Below, in pieces: positions 1 through 8,906 of a stretch of 63,333 nt of DNA; positions within the stretch are counted from its first letter, which is position 1; each line of letters begins with the position of its first letter. The translations under genes were made by a program, and so were the position numbers. The DNA lies in the NCBI GenBank assembly GCA_934409175.1, contig CAKRVX010000001.1:1-63333 (forward strand). Direction: 5' to 3'. Origin of the DNA: an uncultured Blautia sp. (GTDB lineage: Bacteria > Bacillota > Clostridia > Lachnospirales > Lachnospiraceae). A model generated the notes under the pieces. It worked only from the letters and a program-made list of their open reading frames with translations. It ran no database searches and was not told where the DNA came from.

Positions 1-71
1 AAGAATTTTCGAGAATCGTATGTGTTTCACTGTTTAGTTATCAAGGTTGTCTGTCTTGCGACAGCTTATTT

Positions 72-218
72 ACTTTACCACATCCGTTTTACTTTGTCAA
101 GAACTTTTTTCAAGTTTTTTCAAACTTTTTCGAAGTTCCGAAAAGCTTTTCCGATTTGTGATTGTCGGCTCTGTTTAAGCGACTTGATTACTTTATCATA
201 TCTTTTTGAAGTTGTCAA
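72..218 (-). promoter_or_regulatory. Tandem rRNA-type promoters reading out of the left edge
   Basis: On the minus strand there are two near-identical promoters. Each is TTGACA, 17 bases, then TAAAGT. The upstream one spans 218-190 and the downstream one 100-72. Below them the strand reads a leader containing ACCTTGATAACTAAACAGTG (about 45-26), which resembles rRNA operon leaders of Clostridia. Paired strong promoters with a common leader are typical of rrn operons. The rRNA genes themselves would lie left of base 1, so this is inference from promoter and leader only. Confidence 0.65.
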
Positions 219-515
219 GCATTTTTTTTAATTTCTTTTTTATTTCAGAAATCAATGTTAATTATCTCTGTTTCAGAAACAATTATTTCCGACAGCTCAA
301 TTAATATAACACCAGGATCCAGCTATGTCAACAGTTAATTTCATAATTTGACAAACTTTTTTATTTTACCCCAAAACCTATCTGTATCTACAGCTTTCCT
401 ATATTCTTATCTATACACACATATGATCCACCTCTATACTATATTTACCTATTCTTCTCTTATATTTGCACTATACCTACACTATATATAGAAAAGAACC
501 ATTTCATCTATAAAG
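219..515. other. AT-rich intergenic stretch without a recognisable gene
   Basis: Between the rRNA-type promoters and the LysR terminator I see only AT-rich sequence. There is no ribosome site followed by a credible reading frame on either strand. Several TATA-like runs occur near 420-490, but none has a convincing -35 partner. It is most likely upstream DNA of the rrn operon and spacer. Confidence 0.5.
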
Positions 516-546
516 AGGCAGTCACCAAATAGATTTTTGCCTGCCT
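516..546 (-). terminator. Weak terminator after the LysR gene
   Basis: AGGCAG (516-521) pairs with CTGCCT (541-546) just past the stop codon of the minus-strand LysR gene. The exit side is only CTTTAT-like, so the U-tract is poor. Confidence 0.35.
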
Positions 547-551
547 TACTT

Positions 552-1418
552 TTAGCTAATTGTTTTCAGATACTCCAGCAATATCTTAGTTACAACCGAA
601 TTCATCGTTCGTGCAAATGCCAGTCCAATAATCCGTGATCTTCCTGGCTCAAGAGGTCTGCTCTCAACATCATTTGCAAACGCTTTCATAACCAATTCCT
701 GAGAAATCGTCACCCCAAGCCCTTTTTTCACAAATGCCATGATCAACGTATCATCCCGAAAACTATAAGCGGTTTTTGGTTTCTTCACACATCTTTCCAA
801 CAAATGCAAAATATCATTGTCACACCCCGGTGTTTCTATAATAAACGGGTACTCCAATAATTCTTCAAGCTTCACACTTCTTTTGGCAGTGAGAGGATGG
901 TCTTTCTGCATCACTGCACAAAGTGGATCTTCACACAATGGATAAAATTTCAGATCATCTGCAACAATTGACGACAGAAACCCACAATCCACCTGTCCAT
1001 GTATGATCCAGTTTCTGATTTCATCATAGTTTCCGTCAAAAATCTGCACCTCAACCTCTGGATAATTTTTGTGAAAAAAATGGATTACATCAGGCATCCA
1101 CATTGCAGTTATACTTGAAAAACTGCCAATCCGAAGCTTTCCTTCTATTTTATGATTGATATTAAAGGCTGCCTGCCTGAGTTTATCTTTCTGATTTGCC
1201 ATCTCCTGTATATATGGTAACAGTCTCATTCCATTATCCGTCAGCGTTACTCCTTTTTTAGCTCTCGCAAACAACTGCACACCCAGCTCTTCTTCAAATC
1301 CCGCCATCATCTGACTGATGCCTGACTGCGTATAATTTAGTGCCTCCGCAGCTTTCGAAAAGCTGGCCGTCTCACATACTTTTAAAAAAATTTCATACCG
1401 GTCTCTTATTTCTCTCAT
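552..1418 (-). CDS. LysR-family transcriptional regulator
   Basis: This is a 288-residue LysR-type regulator. The N-terminal winged helix-turn-helix (about residues 1-60) shows the family pattern FLKVCETASFSKAAEALN followed by TQSGISQ. A C-terminal substrate-binding-like effector domain follows. The frame extends 22 codons upstream to a GTG, but I chose the ATG at 1418 because the HTH begins right after it, the usual LysR spacing, with an AAGG-like site just upstream. It is divergent from the sodium symporter gene at 1679, and the shared 260-base spacer carries a dyad at 1509-1529. Regulation of that transporter and of itself is therefore likely, but this is inference. The effector cannot be read from sequence. 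Confidence 0.9.
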   Translation of the reverse strand: MREIRDRYEIFLKVCETASFSKAAEALNYTQSGISQMMAGFEEELGVQLFARAKKGVTLTDNGMRLLPYIQEMANQKDKLRQAAFNINHKIEGKLRIGSFSSITAMWMPDVIHFFHKNYPEVEVQIFDGNYDEIRNWIIHGQVDCGFLSSIVADDLKFYPLCEDPLCAVMQKDHPLTAKRSVKLEELLEYPFIIETPGCDNDILHLLERCVKKPKTAYSFRDDTLIMAFVKKGLGVTISQELVMKAFANDVESRPLEPGRSRIIGLAFARTMNSVVTKILLEYLKTIS

Positions 1419-1508
1419 TACCTTACTCTTCTTTCTATAACATTTCCACCTGTACAAAAACACATGACTTTTTATCACCTGCACAAATCAGATTACTTCT
1501 CATGATTG

Positions 1509-1529
1509 AATCGGGAAACATTACCGATT
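1509..1529. promoter_or_regulatory. Candidate LysR operator dyad
   Basis: AATCGG (1509-1514) and CCGATT (1524-1529) form a perfect inverted repeat around nine bases. This has the geometry of a LysR-type box (ATC-N13-GAT). It lies between the divergent LysR and symporter genes. Confidence 0.45.
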
Positions 1530-1678
1530 AGTTTAAATTTCAAAATAAGTAATACTCTTTCGCCTATCATTATCCATCACTTTTTTTAATATATAGTAGA
1601 AGAAACATTTGTTTTACTTATAGATCATCATATGTTATCGTACTTATACAAATCTAAATCATACAGGAGATTATCTAT

Positions 1679-3070
1679 ATGGAAAGAACATCCAATCATT
1701 TTTCAGGGCAGCTTGGTTTCGTCCTTGCTGCAGCCGGAAGTGCTGTCGGAGTAGGGAATTTATGGAGATTCCCATACCTCGCAGCCAAAGACGGTGGAGG
1801 TTTATTTTTAATCATCTATTTTATTCTTGTACTCACATTTGGTTTTACACTGCTTACCTCTGATATTGCGATCGGGCGTCGCACCCATAAAAGCGCCATT
1901 GGAGCCTATACTGAAATGCATCCCAAGTGGAAATTTCTGGGAATCCTGACTTTTCTTGTACCAGTCCTTATCATGACTTATTATGCTGTTATTGGTGGAT
2001 GGATCACAAAATATGCTGTAATTTATATAACCGGACAGGCAAAATCAGCAGCTGCTGATGATTATTTTACTTCTTTTATCACCTCATCCACTTCTCCGGT
2101 CATTTTCGCCCTTCTTTTTATGGGTGTAACTGCATTTATTGTGTATAAAGGTGTTCAGGGTGGTATTGAAAAAGTATCCAAATGGATGATGCCAGTTCTT
2201 CTTGTTCTCGTAATCATCATTTCCATTTATTCACTGACGCTTCATCATACAGACGCTTCCGGTGCGGTTCACACCGGCCTGCAAGGATTTTTATATTATC
2301 TGACGCCAAACTTTGAAGGACTTACTGTGCAACGTTTTTTGCAGATCTTACTGGATGCCATGAGTCAACTCTTCTTCTCCTTAAGTGTCTCCATGGGAAT
2401 CATGATCACATATGGTTCTTATGTAAAACCAGAAGTAAATTTAAACAAGGCTGTCAATCAGATTGAAATTTTTGATACCGGCGTTGCATTCCTTGCCGGT
2501 GCTATGATCATTCCTGCTGTTTTTGTATTTTCAGGAACAGAGGGGATGGGAGCCGGTCCCAGTCTGATGTTTATTTCCTTACCGAAAGTATTTGCGGCAA
2601 TGGGAAAAGCTGGAACTTTTGTTGGAATTCTCTTCTTTGTAACAGCCATTTTTGCAACACTGTCATCCTGTATTTCGGTACTTGAGTCTATTACTGCAAA
2701 CTGCATGGAAATTTTTCACACCAGTCGCAAAAAAACAGTATTAGTTTTATCCGCAGTCTACCTTGCTGCATCAGCTGTCATTGCTTTAGGTTACAGTATT
2801 TTCTATGTGGAAGTAAAATTACCGAATGGTTCTACCGGACAGTTGCTTGATATCATGGATTATATCAGCAATAGCGTTATGATGCCATTCATTGCACTGC
2901 TTTCAACTATCCTGATCGGATGGATCATGACGCCAGACTATGTCATTGATGAAATGGAGAGAAATGGCGAAAAATTCCGGAGAAAAAAAATCTACCGTAT
3001 TATGATTCGCTATGTAGCTCCGGTTATGATGTTTATTCTGTTTTTACAGTCAACAGGATTACTCTTATAG
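1679..3070 (+). CDS. Sodium-dependent transporter, NSS/SNF family
   Basis: This 463-residue polytopic membrane protein belongs to the neurotransmitter:sodium symporter family. Family members import amino acids or related amines with Na+. The N-terminal signature GSAVGVGNLWRFPYLAAKDG contains the unwound TM1 region that binds Na+ and substrate. About 11 hydrophobic segments follow, as is usual for bacterial members. The start is fixed by AGGAG ten bases upstream of the ATG. The gene stands alone on the plus strand, divergent from a LysR regulator, which is the usual arrangement for a substrate-induced transporter. Substrate is unknown; tyrosine, tryptophan or another amino acid is plausible by family only. 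Confidence 0.93.
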   Translation: MERTSNHFSGQLGFVLAAAGSAVGVGNLWRFPYLAAKDGGGLFLIIYFILVLTFGFTLLTSDIAIGRRTHKSAIGAYTEMHPKWKFLGILTFLVPVLIMTYYAVIGGWITKYAVIYITGQAKSAAADDYFTSFITSSTSPVIFALLFMGVTAFIVYKGVQGGIEKVSKWMMPVLLVLVIIISIYSLTLHHTDASGAVHTGLQGFLYYLTPNFEGLTVQRFLQILLDAMSQLFFSLSVSMGIMITYGSYVKPEVNLNKAVNQIEIFDTGVAFLAGAMIIPAVFVFSGTEGMGAGPSLMFISLPKVFAAMGKAGTFVGILFFVTAIFATLSSCISVLESITANCMEIFHTSRKKTVLVLSAVYLAASAVIALGYSIFYVEVKLPNGSTGQLLDIMDYISNSVMMPFIALLSTILIGWIMTPDYVIDEMERNGEKFRRKKIYRIMIRYVAPVMMFILFLQSTGLLL

Positions 3071-3132
3071 ATCCGGTAACATTTTCCCGATTTCGTTAAA
3101 TTTAATTCATGTATTGTATCTTCACTGTAAAA

Positions 3133-3196
3133 GACCTGAACAACAGCTGTGCAAACAGGCAGTCCTGCCTGTAAATGCACGGACATTGTTCAGGTC
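3133..3196. repeat. Large nested hairpin between convergent genes
   Basis: GACCTGAACAA (3133-3143) pairs with TTGTTCAGGTC (3186-3196). Inside it GTGCA (3149-3153) pairs with TGCAC (3176-3180), and ACAGGCAG (3155-3162) pairs with CTGCCTGT (3165-3172). It sits between the convergent symporter and HAD genes and probably ends transcription, but there is no U-tract on either side. Confidence 0.6.
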
Positions 3197-3217
3197 AACT
3201 TGTATCTGCGGAACTAT

Positions 3218-3883
3218 TTACTTTTCCAAATCCTTCATAAATTTCTTAACCTCATAAAGTGACTCCATGATTTCATCTGCTAGTGCATACATCTCCTCTG
3301 TCGGTTTCATCAGATCCGGAACCATGATCGGATGCATCCCGGCTGCATGTGCAGCACGGATACCATTATAAGAATCCTCTATTACATAACATCTTTCAGC
3401 TGTTACTCCCAGTCTTCTCCCTGCTTCAAGGAAAATATCCGGTTCCGGTTTGCTTCTTTTCACCATATCTCCACACACAATCTCATCGAAATATGAGATC
3501 AATCTGCCTTCTGTCAGTTCTTTTTTCACCACAGCTTCTCTGGTTGAACTCGCAAGTGCCACTTTTATTTCATTCTCCCGAAGAAACTCCAGCAGTTCCT
3601 GCACTCCTGGTTTCTTTGGTAACCTTCCACCAGATACATGGCTGTGAAATAAAGCAGCCATCTCAGCCTTATACACATCATATGGAAAATCCTCACCATA
3701 ATGTTTAAGAAATATTTCCCTGCTTACTTTACTGTTTGTACCCAGACATTCATGACATACCTTTTCTATTTCTTCTATCCCATATTTTTCTGCTACAATC
3801 TTCCACATACGGATCACAAGGATCTCTGAGTCAAATATCACCCCATCCATATCAAATATTACAGCTTCCACTTTTCCTGTCAT
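3218..3883 (-). CDS. HAD-superfamily hydrolase, beta-phosphoglucomutase-like
   Basis: The 221-residue protein has the haloacid dehalogenase fold, class C1-cap subgroup. Motif I is FDMDGVIFDSE, with nucleophile D11 and acid/base D13. Motif II lies in LASSTREAVV and motif III around SKPEPDIF. Then comes EDSYNGIRAA, the acidic motif IV, which resembles beta-phosphoglucomutases and sugar-phosphate phosphatases. The role is a cytosolic phosphatase or phosphomutase on a small phosphorylated metabolite; the substrate cannot be read. The ATG at 3883 follows an AGGAG site. It is downstream of radA with a 58-base gap and may be co-transcribed. Confidence 0.88.
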   Translation of the reverse strand: MTGKVEAVIFDMDGVIFDSEILVIRMWKIVAEKYGIEEIEKVCHECLGTNSKVSREIFLKHYGEDFPYDVYKAEMAALFHSHVSGGRLPKKPGVQELLEFLRENEIKVALASSTREAVVKKELTEGRLISYFDEIVCGDMVKRSKPEPDIFLEAGRRLGVTAERCYVIEDSYNGIRAAHAAGMHPIMVPDLMKPTEEMYALADEIMESLYEVKKFMKDLEK

Positions 3884-3941
3884 ACTTTTAATAATCTCCT
3901 CTTTATCAGAAAAGGCTGAGAGTTTTCCTCTCAGCCATATA

Positions 3942-5318
3942 TCATTTACTTCTCATAATATACTGAATTGCATCCCTGATCTGTGATACATAGATCAGTC
4001 TGATTCCTTCAGCTTCACCCACAGAAGACCGACAGACTTCCGGCAGCATTACCGTTTCAAAGCCCAGTTTTTTCGCCTCCTGAACTCTCTGTCCTGCCAT
4101 ACTTACCGCACGTATTTCACCGCTCAGACCAACTTCTCCAAAGACCATCACATTATCGGGAATTACAATATCCTTACAACTTGATACAACAGCCAGACAA
4201 ATTCCCAGATCAATGGCAGGCTCTGTCATTTTCATTCCTCCGGCAATATTAACATAGGCATCCGAAGAGCCCAGATGAATACCTACTTTCTTCTCCAGCA
4301 CTGCCATGAGCAGATTCACTCTGTTAAAATCAGTTCCCACTGCAGTACGTCTGGGTATTCCAAAATTACTCTGACATACCAGCGCCTGTATCTCTACCAG
4401 AATTGGTCTTGTACCTTCCATGGAGCAGGCAACTACTGAGCCAGATGCTCCTTCCGGTCTTCCATTCAGTAAAAATTCCGATGGATTTTTCACTTCTTCC
4501 AGTCCTGTTCCACGCATTTCAAAGACACCAATCTCATTGGTAGATCCAAAACGATTTTTTACAGCCCGAAGAATCCGATAAGATGCATGACGGTCTCCCT
4601 CAAAATAAAGAACCGTATCCACCATATGTTCCAATACTCTGGGACCTGCTACATTGCCTTCTTTTGTCACATGACCTACGATAAAAATAGATATGCCCAT
4701 TCCTTTTGCAATCTGCATCAGGATATTCGTGGACTCTCTTACCTGAGAAACACTTCCCGGTGCAGAGCTTATATCTTCATGAAACATAGTCTGAATAGAA
4801 TCAATAACAACCACTTCCGGCTTTTTGCGCTGGATTATCTCACGGATTACTTCCAGATTCGTCTCACACAGCAGCTGCAGCCTGTCATTAAATTCTCCGA
4901 TACGATTGGCTCTCAGTTTAATCTGGCGTAATGATTCTTCTCCTGAAATATACAGAACAGAAACCTGTTTCTCTGCCAGATTACGGCAAACCTGCAGAAG
5001 AAGGGTTGATTTTCCGATTCCTGGATCCCCTCCTACCAAAACAAGGGAGCCGGGGACGATTCCGCCACCCAGCACCCTGTCAAGTTCACCGATCTTTGTT
5101 GTCTGCCTTTCATCCTCGGACAAACTGATATCCCTCAATATCACAGGTTCCTGTCTCTTTTCAGTTCTTCCAGTTGTGCCGGATGCTGGCTTTTTAGCAG
5201 AAACAGTTTCCTCTACAAAGGTATTCCATGCCTTGCAGCCCGGACACTGTCCCATCCATTTTGCGGATTCATATCCGCATTCCTGACAAAAATATACGGT
5301 CTTTTTATTTTTTAACAT
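3942..5318 (-). CDS. radA: DNA repair protein RadA (Sms)
   Basis: RadA is a hexameric DnaB-like ATPase that promotes branch migration in homologous recombination and transformation. All diagnostic parts are visible in its 458 residues. The N-terminal C4 zinc finger is C11-x2-C14 ... C25-x2-C28, and Walker A is GDPGIGKST (97-105). The RadA-specific KNRFGS motif is at 254-259, and a C-terminal Lon-protease-like domain lacks protease function. The length is normal for the family. Its start overlaps the end of the 137-residue gene by seven bases, so the two are translationally coupled. Confidence 0.97.
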   Translation of the reverse strand: MLKNKKTVYFCQECGYESAKWMGQCPGCKAWNTFVEETVSAKKPASGTTGRTEKRQEPVILRDISLSEDERQTTKIGELDRVLGGGIVPGSLVLVGGDPGIGKSTLLLQVCRNLAEKQVSVLYISGEESLRQIKLRANRIGEFNDRLQLLCETNLEVIREIIQRKKPEVVVIDSIQTMFHEDISSAPGSVSQVRESTNILMQIAKGMGISIFIVGHVTKEGNVAGPRVLEHMVDTVLYFEGDRHASYRILRAVKNRFGSTNEIGVFEMRGTGLEEVKNPSEFLLNGRPEGASGSVVACSMEGTRPILVEIQALVCQSNFGIPRRTAVGTDFNRVNLLMAVLEKKVGIHLGSSDAYVNIAGGMKMTEPAIDLGICLAVVSSCKDIVIPDNVMVFGEVGLSGEIRAVSMAGQRVQEAKKLGFETVMLPEVCRSSVGEAEGIRLIYVSQIRDAIQYIMRSK

Positions 5319-5725
5319 TTTACGATCTTAACTTCTACTCTTGCTGCGTTTCCCAGTTCAACACTGAAGGAAAGTTTTCCGCCCAGATTGGTTTTCATCT
5401 TTCCTGTGCTTACCTGCTCTATAAATACTTCATATTCTGTATCAGGCTCCAGTTCTACAGTGATCTGTGCATCTTCCGGTCCCTCTACATGAAAATCCAT
5501 CTGCGTTTCATTCTGAGTAAGGTTAAATACTGCCGTTCCCGGAACAGATTCGTAAACGAACATTCCGTTTCTCTCAAGCTTGGTAATTTCTTTAAAGGTT
5601 TTTACTTTATACATATCGCCCTGATGCTGATAGTCGGATAATTTGGACTTCTGTGCCAGCTCATAATCACCAAAGCTGATTGCGCCATTCTCTTCTGTAC
5701 GGATTAATTCTTTTACTACTGCCAT
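5312..5725 (-). CDS. Small beta-rich protein coupled to radA ('endosialidase' by database habit)
   Basis: This 137-residue soluble protein begins MAVVKELIRTEENGAISF and has alternating short strands with no signal peptide, membrane segment or metal motif. I recall Lachnospiraceae homologues being labelled endosialidase, but nothing here shows glycosidase catalytic residues, so I do not adopt that function. It has a strong upstream site (AGGGAGG) and overlaps radA by seven bases, suggesting one transcript. A TATAAT-containing promoter candidate lies near 5815-5825. The function is unknown; a structural or regulatory role is possible. Confidence 0.75.
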   Translation of the reverse strand: MAVVKELIRTEENGAISFGDYELAQKSKLSDYQHQGDMYKVKTFKEITKLERNGMFVYESVPGTAVFNLTQNETQMDFHVEGPEDAQITVELEPDTEYEVFIEQVSTGKMKTNLGGKLSFSVELGNAARVEVKIVKC

Positions 5726-5882
5726 TTCCTAATGTCCTCCCTAAGACTCTTTTGTTTGCCGGCATTTTATCTGGATGTTCCGGATGTCTAATCCGGCATT
5801 TTTATTGTTATATTATATAATAAATCTTTTATTCTGACCAGCCTCTTAGTCAAAAATTTATGATATTTTCACAAATATGAAT

Positions 5883-8354
5883 TTATTGTTTTTCGTCTTT
5901 TCTTACTTCAAAACAGATCTCATTTTTATGAACTTTGACCTGCACATGATCTCCCCGTTTGATCTTTCCTTCAAGAATTTCATTTGCCAGCGCATCTTCA
6001 ATCCTGCTCTGGATAGCACGGCGCAGCGGTCTTGCACCATATTTATTATCTGAGCCCTTTTCTGCGATAAATTCTTTCACAGCATTGGTAACGCTCAGAT
6101 GGATATCCATCTGGTCAGCACATCGTTTTTCCAGAGTTTTCATAAGCAGTGTTACAATCTTTTTGATATGTTCTTTGTTCAGCACATGGAAAACGATAAT
6201 ATCATCAATACGATTTAAAAACTCCGGCTTAAAGATGCGACGCACCTCTTCCATAACGCCGCCTTTCATACGTTCATAATCTTTTTTCTCATCCGTTCCG
6301 GACATGAACCCAAGACGTTTCGGTTCCATGATTGCCTGTGCTCCTGCATTGGAAGTCATAATGATAATGGTCTGTTTGAAGTCTATTTTTCTGCCCTGTG
6401 CATCTGTGATATGTCCGTCATCCAGAACCTGAAGAAGAATATTGAATACATCCGGATGTGCCTTTTCAATTTCATCAAAAAGTAAAACACTATATGGATT
6501 TCTCCGTACTTTTTCACTCAGCTGACCGCCCTCTTCATATCCTACATATCCTGGCGGTGAACCGATAAGTTTGGATACACTGTGCTTCTCCATATATTCA
6601 GACATATCAACTCTGATCATTGCCTGCTCGCTACCAAACACAGCTTCTGCCAGAGCCTTGGAAAGTTCCGTTTTTCCTACCCCTGTAGGTCCCAGGAAAA
6701 GGAAAGAACCAATAGGACGATTGGGATCTTTCAGTCCCACTCTGCCTCGTTTGACAGCCTGTGCTACAGCTTTTACAGCTTCCTCCTGACCGATCACACG
6801 CTTATGGAGTTCTTTTTCCAGGCGTGCCAGGCGTTTGGTTTCCCCTTCCGTCAGTCTCTGAAGCGGTATTTTGGTCCAGTCAGAGATAGTTCCCGCAACA
6901 GCAGCTTCATCTACTATCAGTTTTTTACGCTTGTTCCTTCGCTCTGCTTTCACTCGAAGTTTATCCATCTCTGCTTCCACTTCAAGCTGACGAGCCTGAA
7001 CTTCCCTGGCACGGGACAGATCTGCAGATTTCACAGCTTCTTCCTTCTCATCTCTGAGTGCGTTCAGTTCCAGTTCATAGGCCTCCAGCTCCGGTGCAGA
7101 CTGATATCCTGCAAGTTGAACTCTTGAAGCAGACTCATCAATAATATCGATGGCTTTATCAGGAAGAAAACGATCATTGATATAGCGCTGAGACATTTTT
7201 ACTGCTGCTTCCAGTGCTTCATCTGTAATTTCTACTCCGTGGTGTTTCTCATAATAAGGGCGAAGTCCTTTTAATATTTCCAGAGTCTCCTCTGCTGAAG
7301 GCTCCTCGACAGTCACAGGTTGAAATCTTCTCTCAAGTGCTGCATCTTTCTCAATATATTTACGGTATTCTTCCAAAGTTGTGGCTCCGATAAGCTGGAT
7401 CTCACCTCTGGATAACGATGGTTTGAGAATATTGGAAGCATCCAGTGCACCTTCTGCACCCCCGGCTCCGATAATGGTATGAAGTTCATCAATAAACAGA
7501 AGGATTCCCTGATGCTCCCGTACTTCCTGTACTACATTCTTAATTCTTTCTTCGAATTCACCTCTGTATTTGCTGCCTGCCACCATTCCTGAAAGGTCAA
7601 GAACTACAAGGCGTTTATCTTTCACCGTATCAGGAACCATTCCCATAACGATTCTCTGTGCAAGGCCTTCTGCAATCGCAGTTTTACCAACTCCCGGTTC
7701 TCCTACAAGACACGGATTGTTTTTTGTTCTTCTGCTGAGAATCTGTATCAGACGATTGATCTCTTTGTCACGCCCCACTACAGGATCCAGTTTTCCCTCT
7801 GCTGCCAGTTCTGTCAGATCTCTGCTGTACTGATCCAGTGTAGGCGTACTGGTTGTTTTTTTATTTCCTGCATTTCGGGCATATTGAAATTCTTCTGCAA
7901 TGGTATCATTATCAAATCCCATGGCAGTCAGAACAGCAGCAAACAGTTTCTGTATATTTACTCCCATTGTAAAAAGAAGTCTGGTTCCTACACAGTCTGT
8001 TTCTTTTAATAATGCCAGCAGAATATGTTCAGTTCCTGCTGTGCATTCCATACTTTCCGCATCATCCAGGGCCTGTTCCAGGATTTTTCTTGATCGCGGA
8101 CTGTACTGTGGAGCTTTTGGTTCCTTTAAAACAGTCTCTCCCTGGGGCGGCGCCACCAGCTGGCCGATCAGCTCCATGAGCTTATCTCCATCTACTCCGA
8201 ATTCAGCCAGAACTTTTCCGGCCGTTCCCTCCGGTTCTTTAAGAAGTCCTGCCAGAAGGTGTTCGGTTCCAATATAGCTGTGCTCACAGGACTTCGCTGT
8301 GGTTTTTGCCAGTTTAAGGGCATTTTCTGCCTGTCTGGTAAATTTTCTATCCAT
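5883..8354 (-). CDS. clpC: ATP-dependent Clp protease ATPase subunit ClpC
   Basis: ClpC is a AAA+ unfoldase that feeds proteins to ClpP and removes damaged or regulatory proteins. The 823-residue chain shows an N-domain with two Clp repeats (about 1-145). The first ATPase domain has Walker A GEPGVGKT at 218-225. A middle region of about 60 residues carries a UVR-like coiled coil, which separates ClpC from ClpB and ClpE. The second ATPase domain has GPTGVGKT and is followed by a ClpB-type D2 small domain. It is eight bases downstream of a GntR regulator. The ctsR-mcsA-mcsB genes that precede clpC in Bacillus are absent, so control may run through the GntR partner (inference). Confidence 0.97.
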   Translation of the reverse strand: MDRKFTRQAENALKLAKTTAKSCEHSYIGTEHLLAGLLKEPEGTAGKVLAEFGVDGDKLMELIGQLVAPPQGETVLKEPKAPQYSPRSRKILEQALDDAESMECTAGTEHILLALLKETDCVGTRLLFTMGVNIQKLFAAVLTAMGFDNDTIAEEFQYARNAGNKKTTSTPTLDQYSRDLTELAAEGKLDPVVGRDKEINRLIQILSRRTKNNPCLVGEPGVGKTAIAEGLAQRIVMGMVPDTVKDKRLVVLDLSGMVAGSKYRGEFEERIKNVVQEVREHQGILLFIDELHTIIGAGGAEGALDASNILKPSLSRGEIQLIGATTLEEYRKYIEKDAALERRFQPVTVEEPSAEETLEILKGLRPYYEKHHGVEITDEALEAAVKMSQRYINDRFLPDKAIDIIDESASRVQLAGYQSAPELEAYELELNALRDEKEEAVKSADLSRAREVQARQLEVEAEMDKLRVKAERRNKRKKLIVDEAAVAGTISDWTKIPLQRLTEGETKRLARLEKELHKRVIGQEEAVKAVAQAVKRGRVGLKDPNRPIGSFLFLGPTGVGKTELSKALAEAVFGSEQAMIRVDMSEYMEKHSVSKLIGSPPGYVGYEEGGQLSEKVRRNPYSVLLFDEIEKAHPDVFNILLQVLDDGHITDAQGRKIDFKQTIIIMTSNAGAQAIMEPKRLGFMSGTDEKKDYERMKGGVMEEVRRIFKPEFLNRIDDIIVFHVLNKEHIKKIVTLLMKTLEKRCADQMDIHLSVTNAVKEFIAEKGSDNKYGARPLRRAIQSRIEDALANEILEGKIKRGDHVQVKVHKNEICFEVRKDEKQ

Positions 8355-8362
8355 GTTGTCTC

Positions 8363-8746
8363 CTATCTGTCCTCTGCCGAGTTATATTCATCAAAAATTT
8401 CATCAATTAACTGGTGAACTTCTTCTCTGGTCACATTTTTACAGCATCCTCTTGCCAGTGCGACCATCAGATGTTCCTTCATCTCTTCCAGTGCTTTGCG
8501 TTTATTTACGTCAATGGATATCACTGCTCCACGTCTGCGGTCTATAGTTACAAATCCCTCCTGTCTCAGAAGAGAATATGCCTTATTTACTGTATGCATA
8601 TTGATTCCTACAGTATCCGCAAGCTGTCTCACTGAAGGTAATGTATCCCCTTCTCTCAGCCTGGAGGTAGCGATTCCCATGATAATCTGATTTGTCAGCT
8701 GAATGTAAATTGCTTCATCACTGCTGAAATCAATTTCAATCATCAT
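8363..8746 (-). CDS. GntR-family regulator, YtrA subfamily
   Basis: The 127-residue protein has an N-terminal GntR winged HTH (about 10-75), with the pattern LPSVRQLADTVGINMHTVNKAY. A short C-terminal helical tail of about 45 residues marks the YtrA subgroup, which lacks a large ligand domain. YtrA members usually repress the operon they head. It starts the clpC transcript: a promoter at 8778-8806 lies directly upstream and the stop is eight bases before clpC. A role in autoregulating clpC is inferred from position only. Confidence 0.9.
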   Translation of the reverse strand: MMIEIDFSSDEAIYIQLTNQIIMGIATSRLREGDTLPSVRQLADTVGINMHTVNKAYSLLRQEGFVTIDRRRGAVISIDVNKRKALEEMKEHLMVALARGCCKNVTREEVHQLIDEIFDEYNSAEDR

Positions 8747-8777
8747 ATGCGCATTTCTCCTTTTTTGTGTTACACTT

Positions 8778-8806
8778 ATACTAGCACATACCAGTAAATT
8801 TGCAAA
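8778..8806 (-). promoter_or_regulatory. Promoter of gntR-clpC
   Basis: On the minus strand, TTTGCA (8806-8801), 17 bases, then an extended -10 TGC-TAGTAT (8783-8778). It lies 32 bases upstream of the GntR start, so the leader is short and any GntR operator must overlap this region. Confidence 0.6.
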
Positions 8807-8856
8807 CCTTTTTTAGGCAAATTCACACAAAAACCATTTATCAAAACATAAAACGA

Positions 8857-8886
8857 AACAGGTCCCTTAAAACTGAGGGACCTGTT
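8857..8886 (-). terminator. Rho-independent terminator after the SseB-like gene
   Basis: AACAGGTCCCT (8857-8867) pairs perfectly with AGGGACCTGTT (8876-8886) around an eight-base loop. On the minus strand it is followed by TCGTTTTATGTTTT. It ends the gene at 8907-9683 before the gntR promoter. Confidence 0.8.
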
Positions 8887-8906
8887 CCACTGCATTTTGA
8901 TTTTTA

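Noticed and set aside
5757..5803. CCGG-containing hairpin upstream of the radA-coupled gene as a terminator of clpC
   Set aside because: Its T-run lies on the wrong strand for clpC, and it sits in the leader of the next gene; the role is unclear.
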